64,000 nucleotides of DNA, taken from positions 1-64,000 of the forward strand of contig JBDHVW010000002.1 in the NCBI GenBank assembly GCA_039809865.1, written 5' to 3'. The translations under genes and the position numbers were made by a program. Below are positions 23,680 through 30,284 of the stretch, in pieces. The notes under the pieces are model-generated. The model was not told the DNA's origin. It made no database searches and saw only the letters and a program-made list of their open reading frames with translations. The first letter of the stretch is position 1. Each line of letters opens with the position of its first letter. Origin of the DNA: QWHO01 sp039809865 (GTDB lineage Bacteria > Vulcanimicrobiota > Xenobia > Xenobiales > QWHO01).

Positions 23680-24705
23680 ATGAATCCAGAGGTTCGCTTC
23701 CGTGTCCCCCCCAACGTGTATCAGCTGGCCGAGCAGCGCAGCGACGAGCTGGGTCTGACCGGCGCCAAAGGCCGCTCCGGCGGCGTTTCAGAGCTGGCTC
23801 GCGCGGGACTCTATGTCTTGCTCAAGCTTCCGCTGCCCACCGATGTGCACCACTTGCAGGCCCAACGCTTCGAGGACGTGCGCCTGGCCCGCCGGGGCCT
23901 GGAAGGCGAGGAAGGCCGCATCGGTTTGCGCGTTCTGCACCGGGTCGACCCGGAGGTGCGGCGCCGCTCGGTGCTCGAGCGGGGCGAGCCGATTCCGGCG
24001 CAGGCGACGACCCGATTCGAATTCGCGCCGGGCGAGGTGCCCGCTGAGCTGGGGAGCTGGTTTCAGCTCACCGAGAGCGGGCTGCCGGTGGGAGAGATCG
24101 ACCTCACGGGGGGGGCACTGGCTGTGGGAGCGCTGGTGACCAGCGCCCCCGAGGCGACGCTGGAGGAGCTCCTGGTGGTGATCCGGGAGGTCAACGCCCG
24201 GCGCGCCCGCGATCGGGAGCGGGGTCAGAGGCGCGAACGTCAGCGCGCGTCCGGGGAGGCCGAGCTGGCCGAGTGGTTGGTGGCCCACGGCTCGCCGCAC
24301 GCCCGCGCCTTGCGCGAGGAGGGTTTCGACTGGGTGGAGCGGGCCGAGCGCGAGTTCGCCGAGGCCCGCCTGGCCCGCCTCGGGGTTGCGGACGTGCGGG
24401 TGATCAGCTCGACCCAGAGCCTGGTGAGCCAGAGCGAATCGGCCTTGCTGGTGCCGGTGGCGCGTCCTTCTTTGGAAAGCATCGAGCGGCTGCGCTCGAT
24501 CCGGGCCCGCCTGGCCGGTGAGGCGGGCCTGGAGATCTCGCTGGTGGCCCGGCCCGACGACGACGCCGAGCTGGTGCTGATCGCGGTCAGCGTGCCGACC
24601 GGCACCGCAGTGCATTTCCTTTCTCCCGACCATCCCTCGACGCCCTACCGCAAGACCGCTCGCTCCGTCGAGCGCCCCCGAATGCAATCATTGCGAGGTG
24701 ACTGA
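23680..24705 (+). CDS. RHH-like N-terminus fused to an unknown domain
   Basis: A 341-residue protein. The first 50 residues (VRFRVPPNVYQLAEQRSDEL, then SGGVSELARAGLYVLL) have the strand-helix-helix spacing of a ribbon-helix-helix DNA-binding domain. The remaining 290 residues are unfamiliar: a beta-rich part, an Arg/Glu-rich helix near 170-195 (RARDRERGQRRERQR), and a C-terminal part with LVARPDDDAELVLIAVSV. The three TGCGCGCA sites over its own promoter suggest autoregulation. The next gene starts three bases after its stop. RHH assignment is by eye and moderate. Confidence 0.6.
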   Translation: MNPEVRFRVPPNVYQLAEQRSDELGLTGAKGRSGGVSELARAGLYVLLKLPLPTDVHHLQAQRFEDVRLARRGLEGEEGRIGLRVLHRVDPEVRRRSVLERGEPIPAQATTRFEFAPGEVPAELGSWFQLTESGLPVGEIDLTGGALAVGALVTSAPEATLEELLVVIREVNARRARDRERGQRRERQRASGEAELAEWLVAHGSPHARALREEGFDWVERAEREFAEARLARLGVADVRVISSTQSLVSQSESALLVPVARPSLESIERLRSIRARLAGEAGLEISLVARPDDDAELVLIAVSVPTGTAVHFLSPDHPSTPYRKTARSVERPRMQSLRGD

Positions 24706-24708
24706 CCC

Positions 24709-25002
24709 TTGGCCTACCGACCCTGCAAGTTCCGCGGCTCGGTGCTGGGCGTGTTCCAGTGCGAGAAACACGTCTACCAGCACAACTATCCCGAGGTCTA
24801 CAACGAGCTCTACGAGTTCTGTCTCGAGAACGTGCCCGACCGCTTCTGCGACTACATCGACTTTGGATTCTCGCTCGAGGGCGAGACGCCGCGTCTCTAC
24901 GTGAACTGCACCCATCCCTACCAGTCGCGGCCTCTGAAGAGCTTTCGGGATTGCCTGGAAGAGTGCGACTACTACGACAAGGAGCGCGAGTCCCTGGGCT
25001 AA
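24709..25002 (+). CDS. Small Cys-rich protein of unknown function
   Basis: A 97-residue protein starting at TTG with GAGGTG eight bases upstream, only three bases after the preceding stop, so translation is probably coupled to the RHH-like gene. It contains seven cysteines (PCKF, FQCEK, EFCLE, RFCDY, VNCTH, RDCLEEC) and several His and Asp, which may bind a metal or form disulphides. No signal peptide is present. The family is not recognised. It is followed by the ncRNA promoter. Confidence 0.65.
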   Translation: MAYRPCKFRGSVLGVFQCEKHVYQHNYPEVYNELYEFCLENVPDRFCDYIDFGFSLEGETPRLYVNCTHPYQSRPLKSFRDCLEECDYYDKERESLG

Positions 25003-25025
25003 TCTTTACGAAATTTCGTTCCCTG

Positions 25026-25055
25026 TTGACAGGCTGTTACCGACTGAAGTAGTAT
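25026..25055 (+). promoter_or_regulatory. Promoter of the ncRNA candidate
   Basis: Perfect TTGACA (25026-25031) and TAGTAT (25050-25055), 18 bp apart. The predicted start is near 25062, with no open reading frame of coding character downstream before the terminator. Confidence 0.6.
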
Positions 25056-25061
25056 CCGCTT

Positions 25062-25338
25062 GTCGCCGGCCGACCGCACCGCGAGCGTAATCGCGGCGGA
25101 CTCTAGGATACCGAAACCTGGAGGGGTAACGCGCAGACCACAGCACGTCCCAGGTCCTGGGCTGGGAGAACAATCCAGGTAGGCTCGACGAAAACCGAGC
25201 GGGTCCCGCGAGGGGTAGGCACGCCAAGAGCGCGCCCGATAGCGAACACGGTTCGCGCCTGTCAACGGTGAGTCGAGGAAGTCTGGTGAGGTGGAGCCAG
25301 ATCGCAAAGCCATCCCGATCGGGATGGCTTTCGTGTTT
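25062..25338 (+). ncRNA. Structured non-coding RNA candidate, family unknown
   Basis: About 277 nt between a sigma70-like promoter and a perfect intrinsic terminator, with no plausible protein. Several perfect hairpins can be read: CCGCGA/TCGCGG (25079-25096, 6-base loop), CCCAG/CTGGG (25149-25161), GCTCG/CGAGC (25183-25200), GCGAAC/GTTCGC (25242-25256) and TCTGG/CCAGA (25282-25301). A long-range GACTC (25099) to GAGTC (25270) pair could enclose most of the molecule. I could not match 6S, tmRNA, SRP RNA, RNase P RNA, cobalamin, glycine or c-di-GMP riboswitch consensus. It converges on a gene for an Hfq-like protein, so a base-pairing or protein-titrating sRNA is an attractive idea. Confidence 0.55.
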
Positions 25339-25340
25339 TT
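25306..25340 (+). terminator. Perfect-palindrome rho-independent terminator
   Basis: AAAGCCATCCC (25306-25316) pairs perfectly with 25321-25331 around GATC. It is followed by CGTG and five T. It ends the ncRNA and overlaps the stop of the convergent Hfq-like gene, which it could also terminate, though the reverse U-tract is weaker. Confidence 0.9.
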
Positions 25341-25632
25341 ATCCGGCTTCGCGCTTGCGCTCGGGCTCGTTCTTTTTGAACATCTCGCCGAGCTTGCGAA
25401 GCTTGGCATCTTCGCGCAACTTCTCCTCGGCGGGATAGATGCAGGAAACCTGCGCCAGGCGCACCAGGATGTCGACGGGCTGCTCGGACTCTTCGGAGAA
25501 AGAGCGGATCAGGACGTAGTAATCGTCAAAGTCAAGGATCCGGCCTTCGAGGCAATCAAAGCAAAGGTAGGTCCCTTCCGCCTGATGATACTCCAGGAAG
25601 GCAGCCAGAACCGGGGACTTCCGTCGTTTCAT
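25339..25632 (-). CDS. Divergent Hfq/Sm-like RNA-binding protein
   Basis: A 97-residue protein. Residues about 8-65 align by eye with Hfq. FLEYHQAEGTYLCFDCLEGR resembles the N-terminal helix and first strands, and CLEGRILDFDDYYVLI matches the Sm1 pattern (KLQGQIESFDQFVVLL in classical Hfq). ILVRLAQVSCIYPAE matches Sm2 (QLVYKHAISTVVPAR). The conserved Tyr-Lys-His-Ala is replaced by Val-Arg-Leu-Ala, so proximal-face RNA recognition would differ. The tail is charged. GAGGAGA precedes the ATG, and its leader can fold a GCGGTG/CACCGC hairpin (25651-25667). A promoter lies at 25745-25773. Hfq family membership is inference from pattern; structure or profile search would settle it. Confidence 0.6.
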   Translation of the reverse strand: MKRRKSPVLAAFLEYHQAEGTYLCFDCLEGRILDFDDYYVLIRSFSEESEQPVDILVRLAQVSCIYPAEEKLREDAKLRKLGEMFKKNEPERKREAG

Positions 25633-25744
25633 GGGGTTCTCCTCAGAGAGGCGGTGAAGAACACCGCCCGTAGATCGCCGTAGGGCTCGGCGGCTTTCGT
25701 GGTCACAAGCGCGAGAACGCTTTCTTTGTGTCTACCACCGCTTC

Positions 25745-25773
25745 AGAGTAACACAAGACAGTAGGCCTGTCAA
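25745..25773 (-). promoter_or_regulatory. Promoter of the Hfq-like gene
   Basis: On the minus strand TTGACA (25768-25773) and TACTCT (25745-25750) are exactly 17 bp apart. The resulting leader of about 105 nt contains a perfect 6-bp hairpin (25651-25667) just upstream of the ribosome site, which could allow autoregulation. Confidence 0.5.
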
Positions 25774-25821
25774 TGTAAGCCGGAAGCACGTCTTTTCGAG
25801 CGATTTTCCGGGGAGAAAAAA

Positions 25822-27087
25822 TCAATTTGTTGTTGAATCGTCTTCAGGATCTTGCTCACTCCCGCTTGCCACCGACAACCACTGCTGCTTGAGAGCGGGA
25901 AAAGTTTTGCTGGCGAGCGCGGCGCGGATCGTCCGCATGAGATCGAGCAGAAAATGGAGATTGTGGAGGCTTCCGAGGTGGTAGGCCAGCAGCTCCTCGC
26001 ACAGGTAGAGGTGGCGCAGGTATCCGCGGCTGAAGTTCTGGCAGGTGTAACAGGCGCAGCCTTCCAGGACCGGGCCTTTGTCGTCGGCGTAGCGCACCTG
26101 CCGTAGATTGATCGTCCCTCGCCGTCCGATGCCCGGGGTGCCCGGGGCCACCAGCAGGTGACCGGTGCGCGCAAACCGCGTCGGGAGGACGCAGTCGAAG
26201 GTGTCGATGCCGCGCTGCACCCCTTCGAACAGGTCCGAGACCTCGCCGATCCCGAGCAGGTGTCGGGGCCGGTCCTCCGGCAGATGGGGCACGGTCCAAT
26301 CCAGCACTTTGTGCATGTCGGCCTTGGTTTTGCCCAGGGAGCCGCCCACGGCGAAGCCGTCGAAGGGCAGTGCCCCGATGAACTTGACCGAGCGCTCGCG
26401 CAGGTCTTCCCACTCGCCGCCCTGGACGATGCCGTAAAGCGCCTGAGCCGGATTGGTGCGCGCCTCGAGGCTGCGCACCGCCCAGCGGTGGGTGCGCTCC
26501 ATGGCCAGCTCGGTGTAGTCGTAGCCAGCCAGAGGAGAGGTGCATTCGTCGAAAGCCAGGATCATGTCCGCTCCCAGCAGCTCCTGGATGGCGATCGAGC
26601 TCTCGGGGGTGAGTTTGTGGCGCGAGCCGTCGATGTGCGACCGGAAGCTGACGCCGTCCTCGTCGATGTGGGCCAGCTTCTCGCCGCTCTTGGTGCGGGA
26701 GGGCTCGGGGACGCCCTCGTTGGGAAAGATGCCCCCGATCTTACCCACGCCGTGCTCGCGCGCCGCTCCCAGCGAGAAGGCCTGAAAGCCTCCCGAGTCG
26801 GTCATGATAGGACGCTTCCAGTTCATGAACTGGTGCAGCCCTCCGAAGTGGCGCACGCGCTCGGCTCCCGGGCGCAGGTAGAGGTGGTAGGTGTTGGCCA
26901 GCACGCCCTGCACGCCGAGTCCCTCGAGGTCGCGGGGGCTCATCGCTTTGACGGTGGCCAGGGTGCCGACCGGCAGGAACTCGGGGGTCTGGATCTCTCC
27001 GTGGGGGGTGTGGATGCGGCCCAGGCGCGCCAGCGTTCCGTCCAGCACGCGGGTGCCCTGGTAGTTGAAGTCATCGGCTCGGATCAT
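25822..27087 (-). CDS. tgt: tRNA-guanine transglycosylase (queuine tRNA-ribosyltransferase)
   Basis: A 421-residue enzyme that swaps guanine 34 for a preQ1 base in GUN-anticodon tRNAs. Seen are EFLPVGTLATVKAMSPRDL, VLANTYHLYLRPG, IMTDSGGFQAFSLG (substrate-binding Asp), DECTSPLAGYDYTELAMERT, GIVQGGEWEDLR, AVGGSLG, and the nucleophile region FDCVLPTRFARTGHL. A zinc site CACYTC is followed by a His. An insert near DEDGV (GVPEPSRTKSGEKLAHI) is longer than usual. The frame stays open 159 bp upstream through repeat DNA, but homologs begin at MIRADDFNY, so the ATG at 27087 is chosen. No other queuosine gene is nearby. Confidence 0.95.
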   Translation of the reverse strand: MIRADDFNYQGTRVLDGTLARLGRIHTPHGEIQTPEFLPVGTLATVKAMSPRDLEGLGVQGVLANTYHLYLRPGAERVRHFGGLHQFMNWKRPIMTDSGGFQAFSLGAAREHGVGKIGGIFPNEGVPEPSRTKSGEKLAHIDEDGVSFRSHIDGSRHKLTPESSIAIQELLGADMILAFDECTSPLAGYDYTELAMERTHRWAVRSLEARTNPAQALYGIVQGGEWEDLRERSVKFIGALPFDGFAVGGSLGKTKADMHKVLDWTVPHLPEDRPRHLLGIGEVSDLFEGVQRGIDTFDCVLPTRFARTGHLLVAPGTPGIGRRGTINLRQVRYADDKGPVLEGCACYTCQNFSRGYLRHLYLCEELLAYHLGSLHNLHFLLDLMRTIRAALASKTFPALKQQWLSVASGSEQDPEDDSTTN

Positions 27088-27123
27088 GGCTTCGCGGTTT
27101 CCCAGCAAATGGTCGTCGGACCT

Positions 27124-27286
27124 GCAAGCGAAGCGCCGCACGTAGTCTACGGGCAAGCGAAGCGCGCAGGGAGCCGCGGGCGACCGTAGCGAAACGGGGC
27201 AAGCGAAGCGCGCAGGGAGCCGCGGGCGACCGTAGCGAACCCGCAAGCGAAGCGCGCAGGGAGCCGCAGGCGACTGTAGCGAACCG
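27124..27286. repeat. Tandem intergenic repeats between tgt and bpt
   Basis: Three near-identical units of 44-46 bp begin at 27153, 27199 and 27243, each opening GCAAGCGAAGCGCGCAGGGA and ending in GTAGCGAA. A degenerate shorter copy starts at 27124. They fill the divergent intergenic region and run to within eight bases of the bpt start. No spacers and no coding character. Confidence 0.85.
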
Positions 27287-27293
27287 GTTTTCC

Positions 27294-28001
27294 GTGAAGT
27301 ATTCCGGGCCGTATGCCCACGACTCCGGGCCCTGCCCCTACCTGCCGCCCCCCCTCCGCTGGCGCACGATGTCTCTCTACGTGGACGAGGCCTCGCCCGA
27401 GGAGTTCGAGCGTATGCTCGGACAGGGTTTTCGACGCTGCGCGACTTCCTGTTACGTCAACGTCTGCACAGGCTGCGACGCGTGCATTCCCATCCGGGTG
27501 CCGGTGGCAACCTTCCAGATGAGCCGTTCCCAGCGCTCCACCTGGAGGAAGAATCAGGACCTGACCGTCGAGGTGATGGACGCGCGCTACACCGAGGAGG
27601 GCTACGAGCTTTACGCGGATTATTGCCAGGCCAAGTTCTCCAAGCCCCGCCCCGACCCGAGCTCCTACGCCGGCTTTCTGGTCGAGAACCTGGGCTTCAC
27701 CAAGCACTTCGAGTATCGCCTGGACGGCCGCCTCGTGGGGCTGGGAGTGGTGGACGTCACCCCCAGGGCCACCAACTCGGTCTATTTCGCCTACGATCCG
27801 GCGGTCGAGGCGCGCCGCCTGGGCACGTTCAGCGCCCTGTGGGAGATCGATTTCTGCCGCCAGACCGGGCGCGACTACATGTATCTGGGTTTCTACGTGA
27901 AAGACTGCCGCTCGATGCGCTACAAGTCAGCCTTTGGCCCGCACGAGATCCTGCGGGGAGAGTGGCGGGCGCCACTGCCGGGCGAAACGCCCCACGATTG
28001 A
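27294..28001 (+). CDS. bpt: Aspartate/glutamate leucyltransferase (Bpt / Ate1 family)
   Basis: A 235-residue aminoacyl-tRNA protein transferase of the N-degron pathway, adding Leu (bacterial Bpt) or Arg (Ate1) to N-terminal acidic residues. The N-terminal part has PCPYLP, GFRRCATSCYVNVCTGCDAC and IPIRVPVATFQMSRSQRSTWRKNQDL, matching the conserved Cys and basic residues of the ATE domain. The C-terminal part has YFAYDPAVEARRLGTFSALWEI and YMYLGFYVKDCRSMRYKS. The GTG start is close to the repeat array, with only a weak ribosome site. Leu versus Arg specificity is inferred from bacterial relatives. Confidence 0.93.
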   Translation: MKYSGPYAHDSGPCPYLPPPLRWRTMSLYVDEASPEEFERMLGQGFRRCATSCYVNVCTGCDACIPIRVPVATFQMSRSQRSTWRKNQDLTVEVMDARYTEEGYELYADYCQAKFSKPRPDPSSYAGFLVENLGFTKHFEYRLDGRLVGLGVVDVTPRATNSVYFAYDPAVEARRLGTFSALWEIDFCRQTGRDYMYLGFYVKDCRSMRYKSAFGPHEILRGEWRAPLPGETPHD

Positions 28002-28113
28002 AGCCCATCCGGCCCTTCTTGTAAGGCCTCCAGGGCCCCCGGCGAGGCACGCCGTGAACGCGCGCCCCACGAGGAGCATCCACGGGCCGCCTGGCATCGC
28101 CCCCTCGCCATCT

Positions 28114-28425
28114 GATCCCCGCATCGGGGTGCGGATCTCCGCACGGGAAGGGGGCGGTCCGAGGGCGGGTGGGGATCCCCGCATCGGGGTGCGGATCTCC
28201 GCGCGGGAAGGGGGCGGTCCGCGGGCGGGTGGGGATCCCCGCATGGGGTGCGGATCTCCGCGCGGGAAGGGGGCGGTCCGCGGGCGGGTGGGGATCCCCG
28301 CATGGGGTGAGGATCTCCGCGCGGGTGGGGATCCCCATATGGGGTGCGGATCTCCGCGCGGGAAGGGGGCGGTCCGCGGGCGGGTGGGGATGCCCGCATC
28401 GGGGTGCGGATCTCCGCACGAGAGC
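28114..28425. repeat. 60-bp tandem hairpin repeat array
   Basis: This is most of the 479-bp gap between bpt and the solute-binding gene. Units begin at 28114, 28174, 28234, 28293, 28330 and 28389; the fourth is truncated to 37 bp, the others are about 60 bp. Each unit holds two small dyads: CCCC-loop-GGGG and GCGGA-TCT-CCGC. The loop of the first varies (GCATC, GCAT, ATAT) while its stem is kept in all but the last unit. The rest of the gap shows no gene. Confidence 0.9.
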
Positions 28426-28480
28426 GAGGCAACCTCCGGCGCAAACGGGAGTCCGGAGCGGCGGGGGAGAAGCAGGGTCG

Positions 28481-29752
28481 ATGAAACGCGTGTTGGTCGC
28501 ATTTGCCCTGGCGGCGATGGCCGTGGTCAGCGTGACGGCTCAAACCCAGGCTCCGGTGGAGATCACCTTCAACTACTTCGCCGACCCCAGCATGCAGGCC
28601 AACATCCCGCTGGTGGCCGAGTTCGAGCGGCAGCATCCCAACATCAAGGTCAAGCACCGCACCCTGCCGGCCAACGTGGACGTGCAGCACGACAAGTACG
28701 TCACGGCCCTGGCGGCGGGAGACTCTTCGATGGACGTGTTCGCCCTGGACATCATCTGGCCGGCCGAGTTCGCCAACGCGGGCTGGCTGCTGCCCCTGGA
28801 CGACTACGTCACCCCCGCCAAGAAGGCCAGCTTCATCCCCAGCACCATCCCGCCGCTGATGTGGAAGGGCAAGCTCTACGCGCTACCCTGGAGCTGCAAC
28901 GTGGGGAGTTTCTTCTACCGCACCGACCTGCTGAAGGAAGCCGGCCTCAAACCCCCCACCACCTGGAAGCAGGTGGTCGACAGCTGCGAGGCTCTGCGGC
29001 GCAAATACCCCCGCGAGATGCACGACCCCCTGGTGATGCAGGGCGGGCGCTACGAGGGGCTGGTCTGCGACTACCTCGAGCTGCTCTGGGGCGCCGGCGG
29101 GGACGTGTTCGACGCCAATGGCAACGTGGCCATCAACTCCCCTCAGGCCGTGGAGGCGTTGCAGTATTTCTACGACCTGATCCACGTCTACAAAATCACC
29201 CCGCCGGGGCTGACGTCCTACAAGGAGGATGACTCCTACGCCGCCTTCAGCCAGGCCTCCGCGCTCTACCACCGCTCCTGGCCTTACGTCATCGCCACCG
29301 GACAGGACCCCAAGTCGAAGATCTACGGACACGTCGCCTTCACGCGCATCCCCGGCAAGAACGGGCCGGGCCACGGGTGCCTGGGCACGTGGAACCTGGC
29401 CGTCTCCTCGCGCTCGAAGCACCCTCGCGAAGCCTATCTGCTGGTCGACTTCCTGACCAGCGAGATGGCCGAGAAGAAGTTTGCCGAGGGCGGCAACAAC
29501 CCCAGCTTGAGCTCGCTCTACCGCGATCCGGAAATGCTGCGCCAGCGTCCTTATCTGCCTGAGTTCCTGGAGCTGTGCGAGACCGGTAAGCCGCGCCCGG
29601 TCACACCGCTCTACCCCAAGGTGTCGCGCATCCTGCAGATTCAGGTGCACCGCGCGCTGACCGGGGAGATGACCTGTAAGGAAGCCCTGGACGAGGCCGC
29701 CTGGAAGCTGGAGGAGCTGCGCCGGCGCTATCCGGGCGTGCCCCTGACTTGA
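28481..29752 (+). CDS. Extracellular solute-binding protein family 1 (sugar ABC transporter)
   Basis: A 423-residue binding protein. The signal peptide (MKRVLVAFALAAMAVVSVTA) ends before QTQ. The mature part shows EITFNYFADPSMQANIPLVA, FERQHPNIKVKHRTLPAN, DVFALDIIWPAEFANAGWLLPLDDY, and LYALPWSCNVGSFFYRTDLLKEAGL, the classic family-1 (maltose/multiple sugar) pattern. It should capture a sugar or oligosaccharide in the periplasm for an ABC importer. No permease or ATPase for it is in the window; the next gene is a HIT protein. The frame extends back through the repeat array, but that part is not coding in character, so the ATG at 28481 is chosen. Confidence 0.93.
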   Translation: MKRVLVAFALAAMAVVSVTAQTQAPVEITFNYFADPSMQANIPLVAEFERQHPNIKVKHRTLPANVDVQHDKYVTALAAGDSSMDVFALDIIWPAEFANAGWLLPLDDYVTPAKKASFIPSTIPPLMWKGKLYALPWSCNVGSFFYRTDLLKEAGLKPPTTWKQVVDSCEALRRKYPREMHDPLVMQGGRYEGLVCDYLELLWGAGGDVFDANGNVAINSPQAVEALQYFYDLIHVYKITPPGLTSYKEDDSYAAFSQASALYHRSWPYVIATGQDPKSKIYGHVAFTRIPGKNGPGHGCLGTWNLAVSSRSKHPREAYLLVDFLTSEMAEKKFAEGGNNPSLSSLYRDPEMLRQRPYLPEFLELCETGKPRPVTPLYPKVSRILQIQVHRALTGEMTCKEALDEAAWKLEELRRRYPGVPLT

Positions 29753-29792
29753 GTAGGATTCTTCCCCCCGGACGGTAAACTCTTCCCCTGGT

Positions 29793-30284
29793 ATGGCCGA
29801 TTTCGACCGCCTCTGGGCCCCCTGGCGAGTGGGCTACATCAGGGGACCCAAGGACCCGGGCTGCTTTCTGTGCCGCATGGTGGGCGAGACGGAGGATACC
29901 GCCAACCGCCTGCTCGAGCGCGGCGAGCACTGCTTCGTCTGCTTGAACGGCTACCCGTACAACAACGGCCACATCCTTATCTCACCCTACCGGCACAACG
30001 GCGATCTGGCCTCGGCCTCGCCCGAGGAGCTGGCCGAGATGATGCAACTGGCCCAGCGCTGGTCGGTCTTCTTGAAGAAGGCGGTCAACCCGACCGGCTA
30101 TAATATCGGGATGAATGTGGGCGTCACGGGAGGCGCGGGGGTGGCCGAGCACCTCCACCTGCACCTGGTGCCGCGTTGGGGAGGGGACCACAACTTCATG
30201 AGCGTCGTGGCCGAATCACGGGTCATCAACCAGAGCCTGGACGAGGCCTTCGCGGCGCTCAAAGAGGCGCAGGCGCAGTCGTGA
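29793..30284 (+). CDS. HIT family nucleotide hydrolase/phosphorylase (Ap4A-type)
   Basis: A 163-residue protein with FDRLWAPWRVGYI and CFLC near the N-terminus, GHILISPYRH, and the HIT signature AEHLHLHLVPRW (HxHxH) near residue 117. The W-P-W-R opening and two-Cys segment are typical of the diadenosine-tetraphosphate phosphorylase-like branch. It should cleave dinucleoside polyphosphates or AMP-linked compounds in the cytoplasm. The stop overlaps the GTG of the AI-2E-type gene (GTGA). Confidence 0.93.
   Translation: MADFDRLWAPWRVGYIRGPKDPGCFLCRMVGETEDTANRLLERGEHCFVCLNGYPYNNGHILISPYRHNGDLASASPEELAEMMQLAQRWSVFLKKAVNPTGYNIGMNVGVTGGAGVAEHLHLHLVPRWGGDHNFMSVVAESRVINQSLDEAFAALKEAQAQS

Noticed and set aside
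25062..25338. RNase P RNA, SRP RNA or tmRNA
   Set aside because: The GAGGAA-GTCTGG stretch recalls RNase P conserved region I, but it is at the 3' end, and the ACAGAA partner strand and overall length are missing. SRP GGAAG tetraloop domain and tmRNA tag/T-loop were not found.
27088..27246. N-terminal extension of tgt
   Set aside because: The extra 53 codons come from the intergenic tandem repeats and are absent from Tgt homologs; the ATG at 27087 fits the family start.
28114..28425. CRISPR array
   Set aside because: Units are contiguous with no unique spacers, and there are no cas genes.
28169..28480. N-terminal extension of the solute-binding gene through the 60-bp repeats
   Set aside because: It would place a repeat-encoded Gly/Arg peptide before a normal signal peptide; the ATG at 28481 begins the signal sequence.
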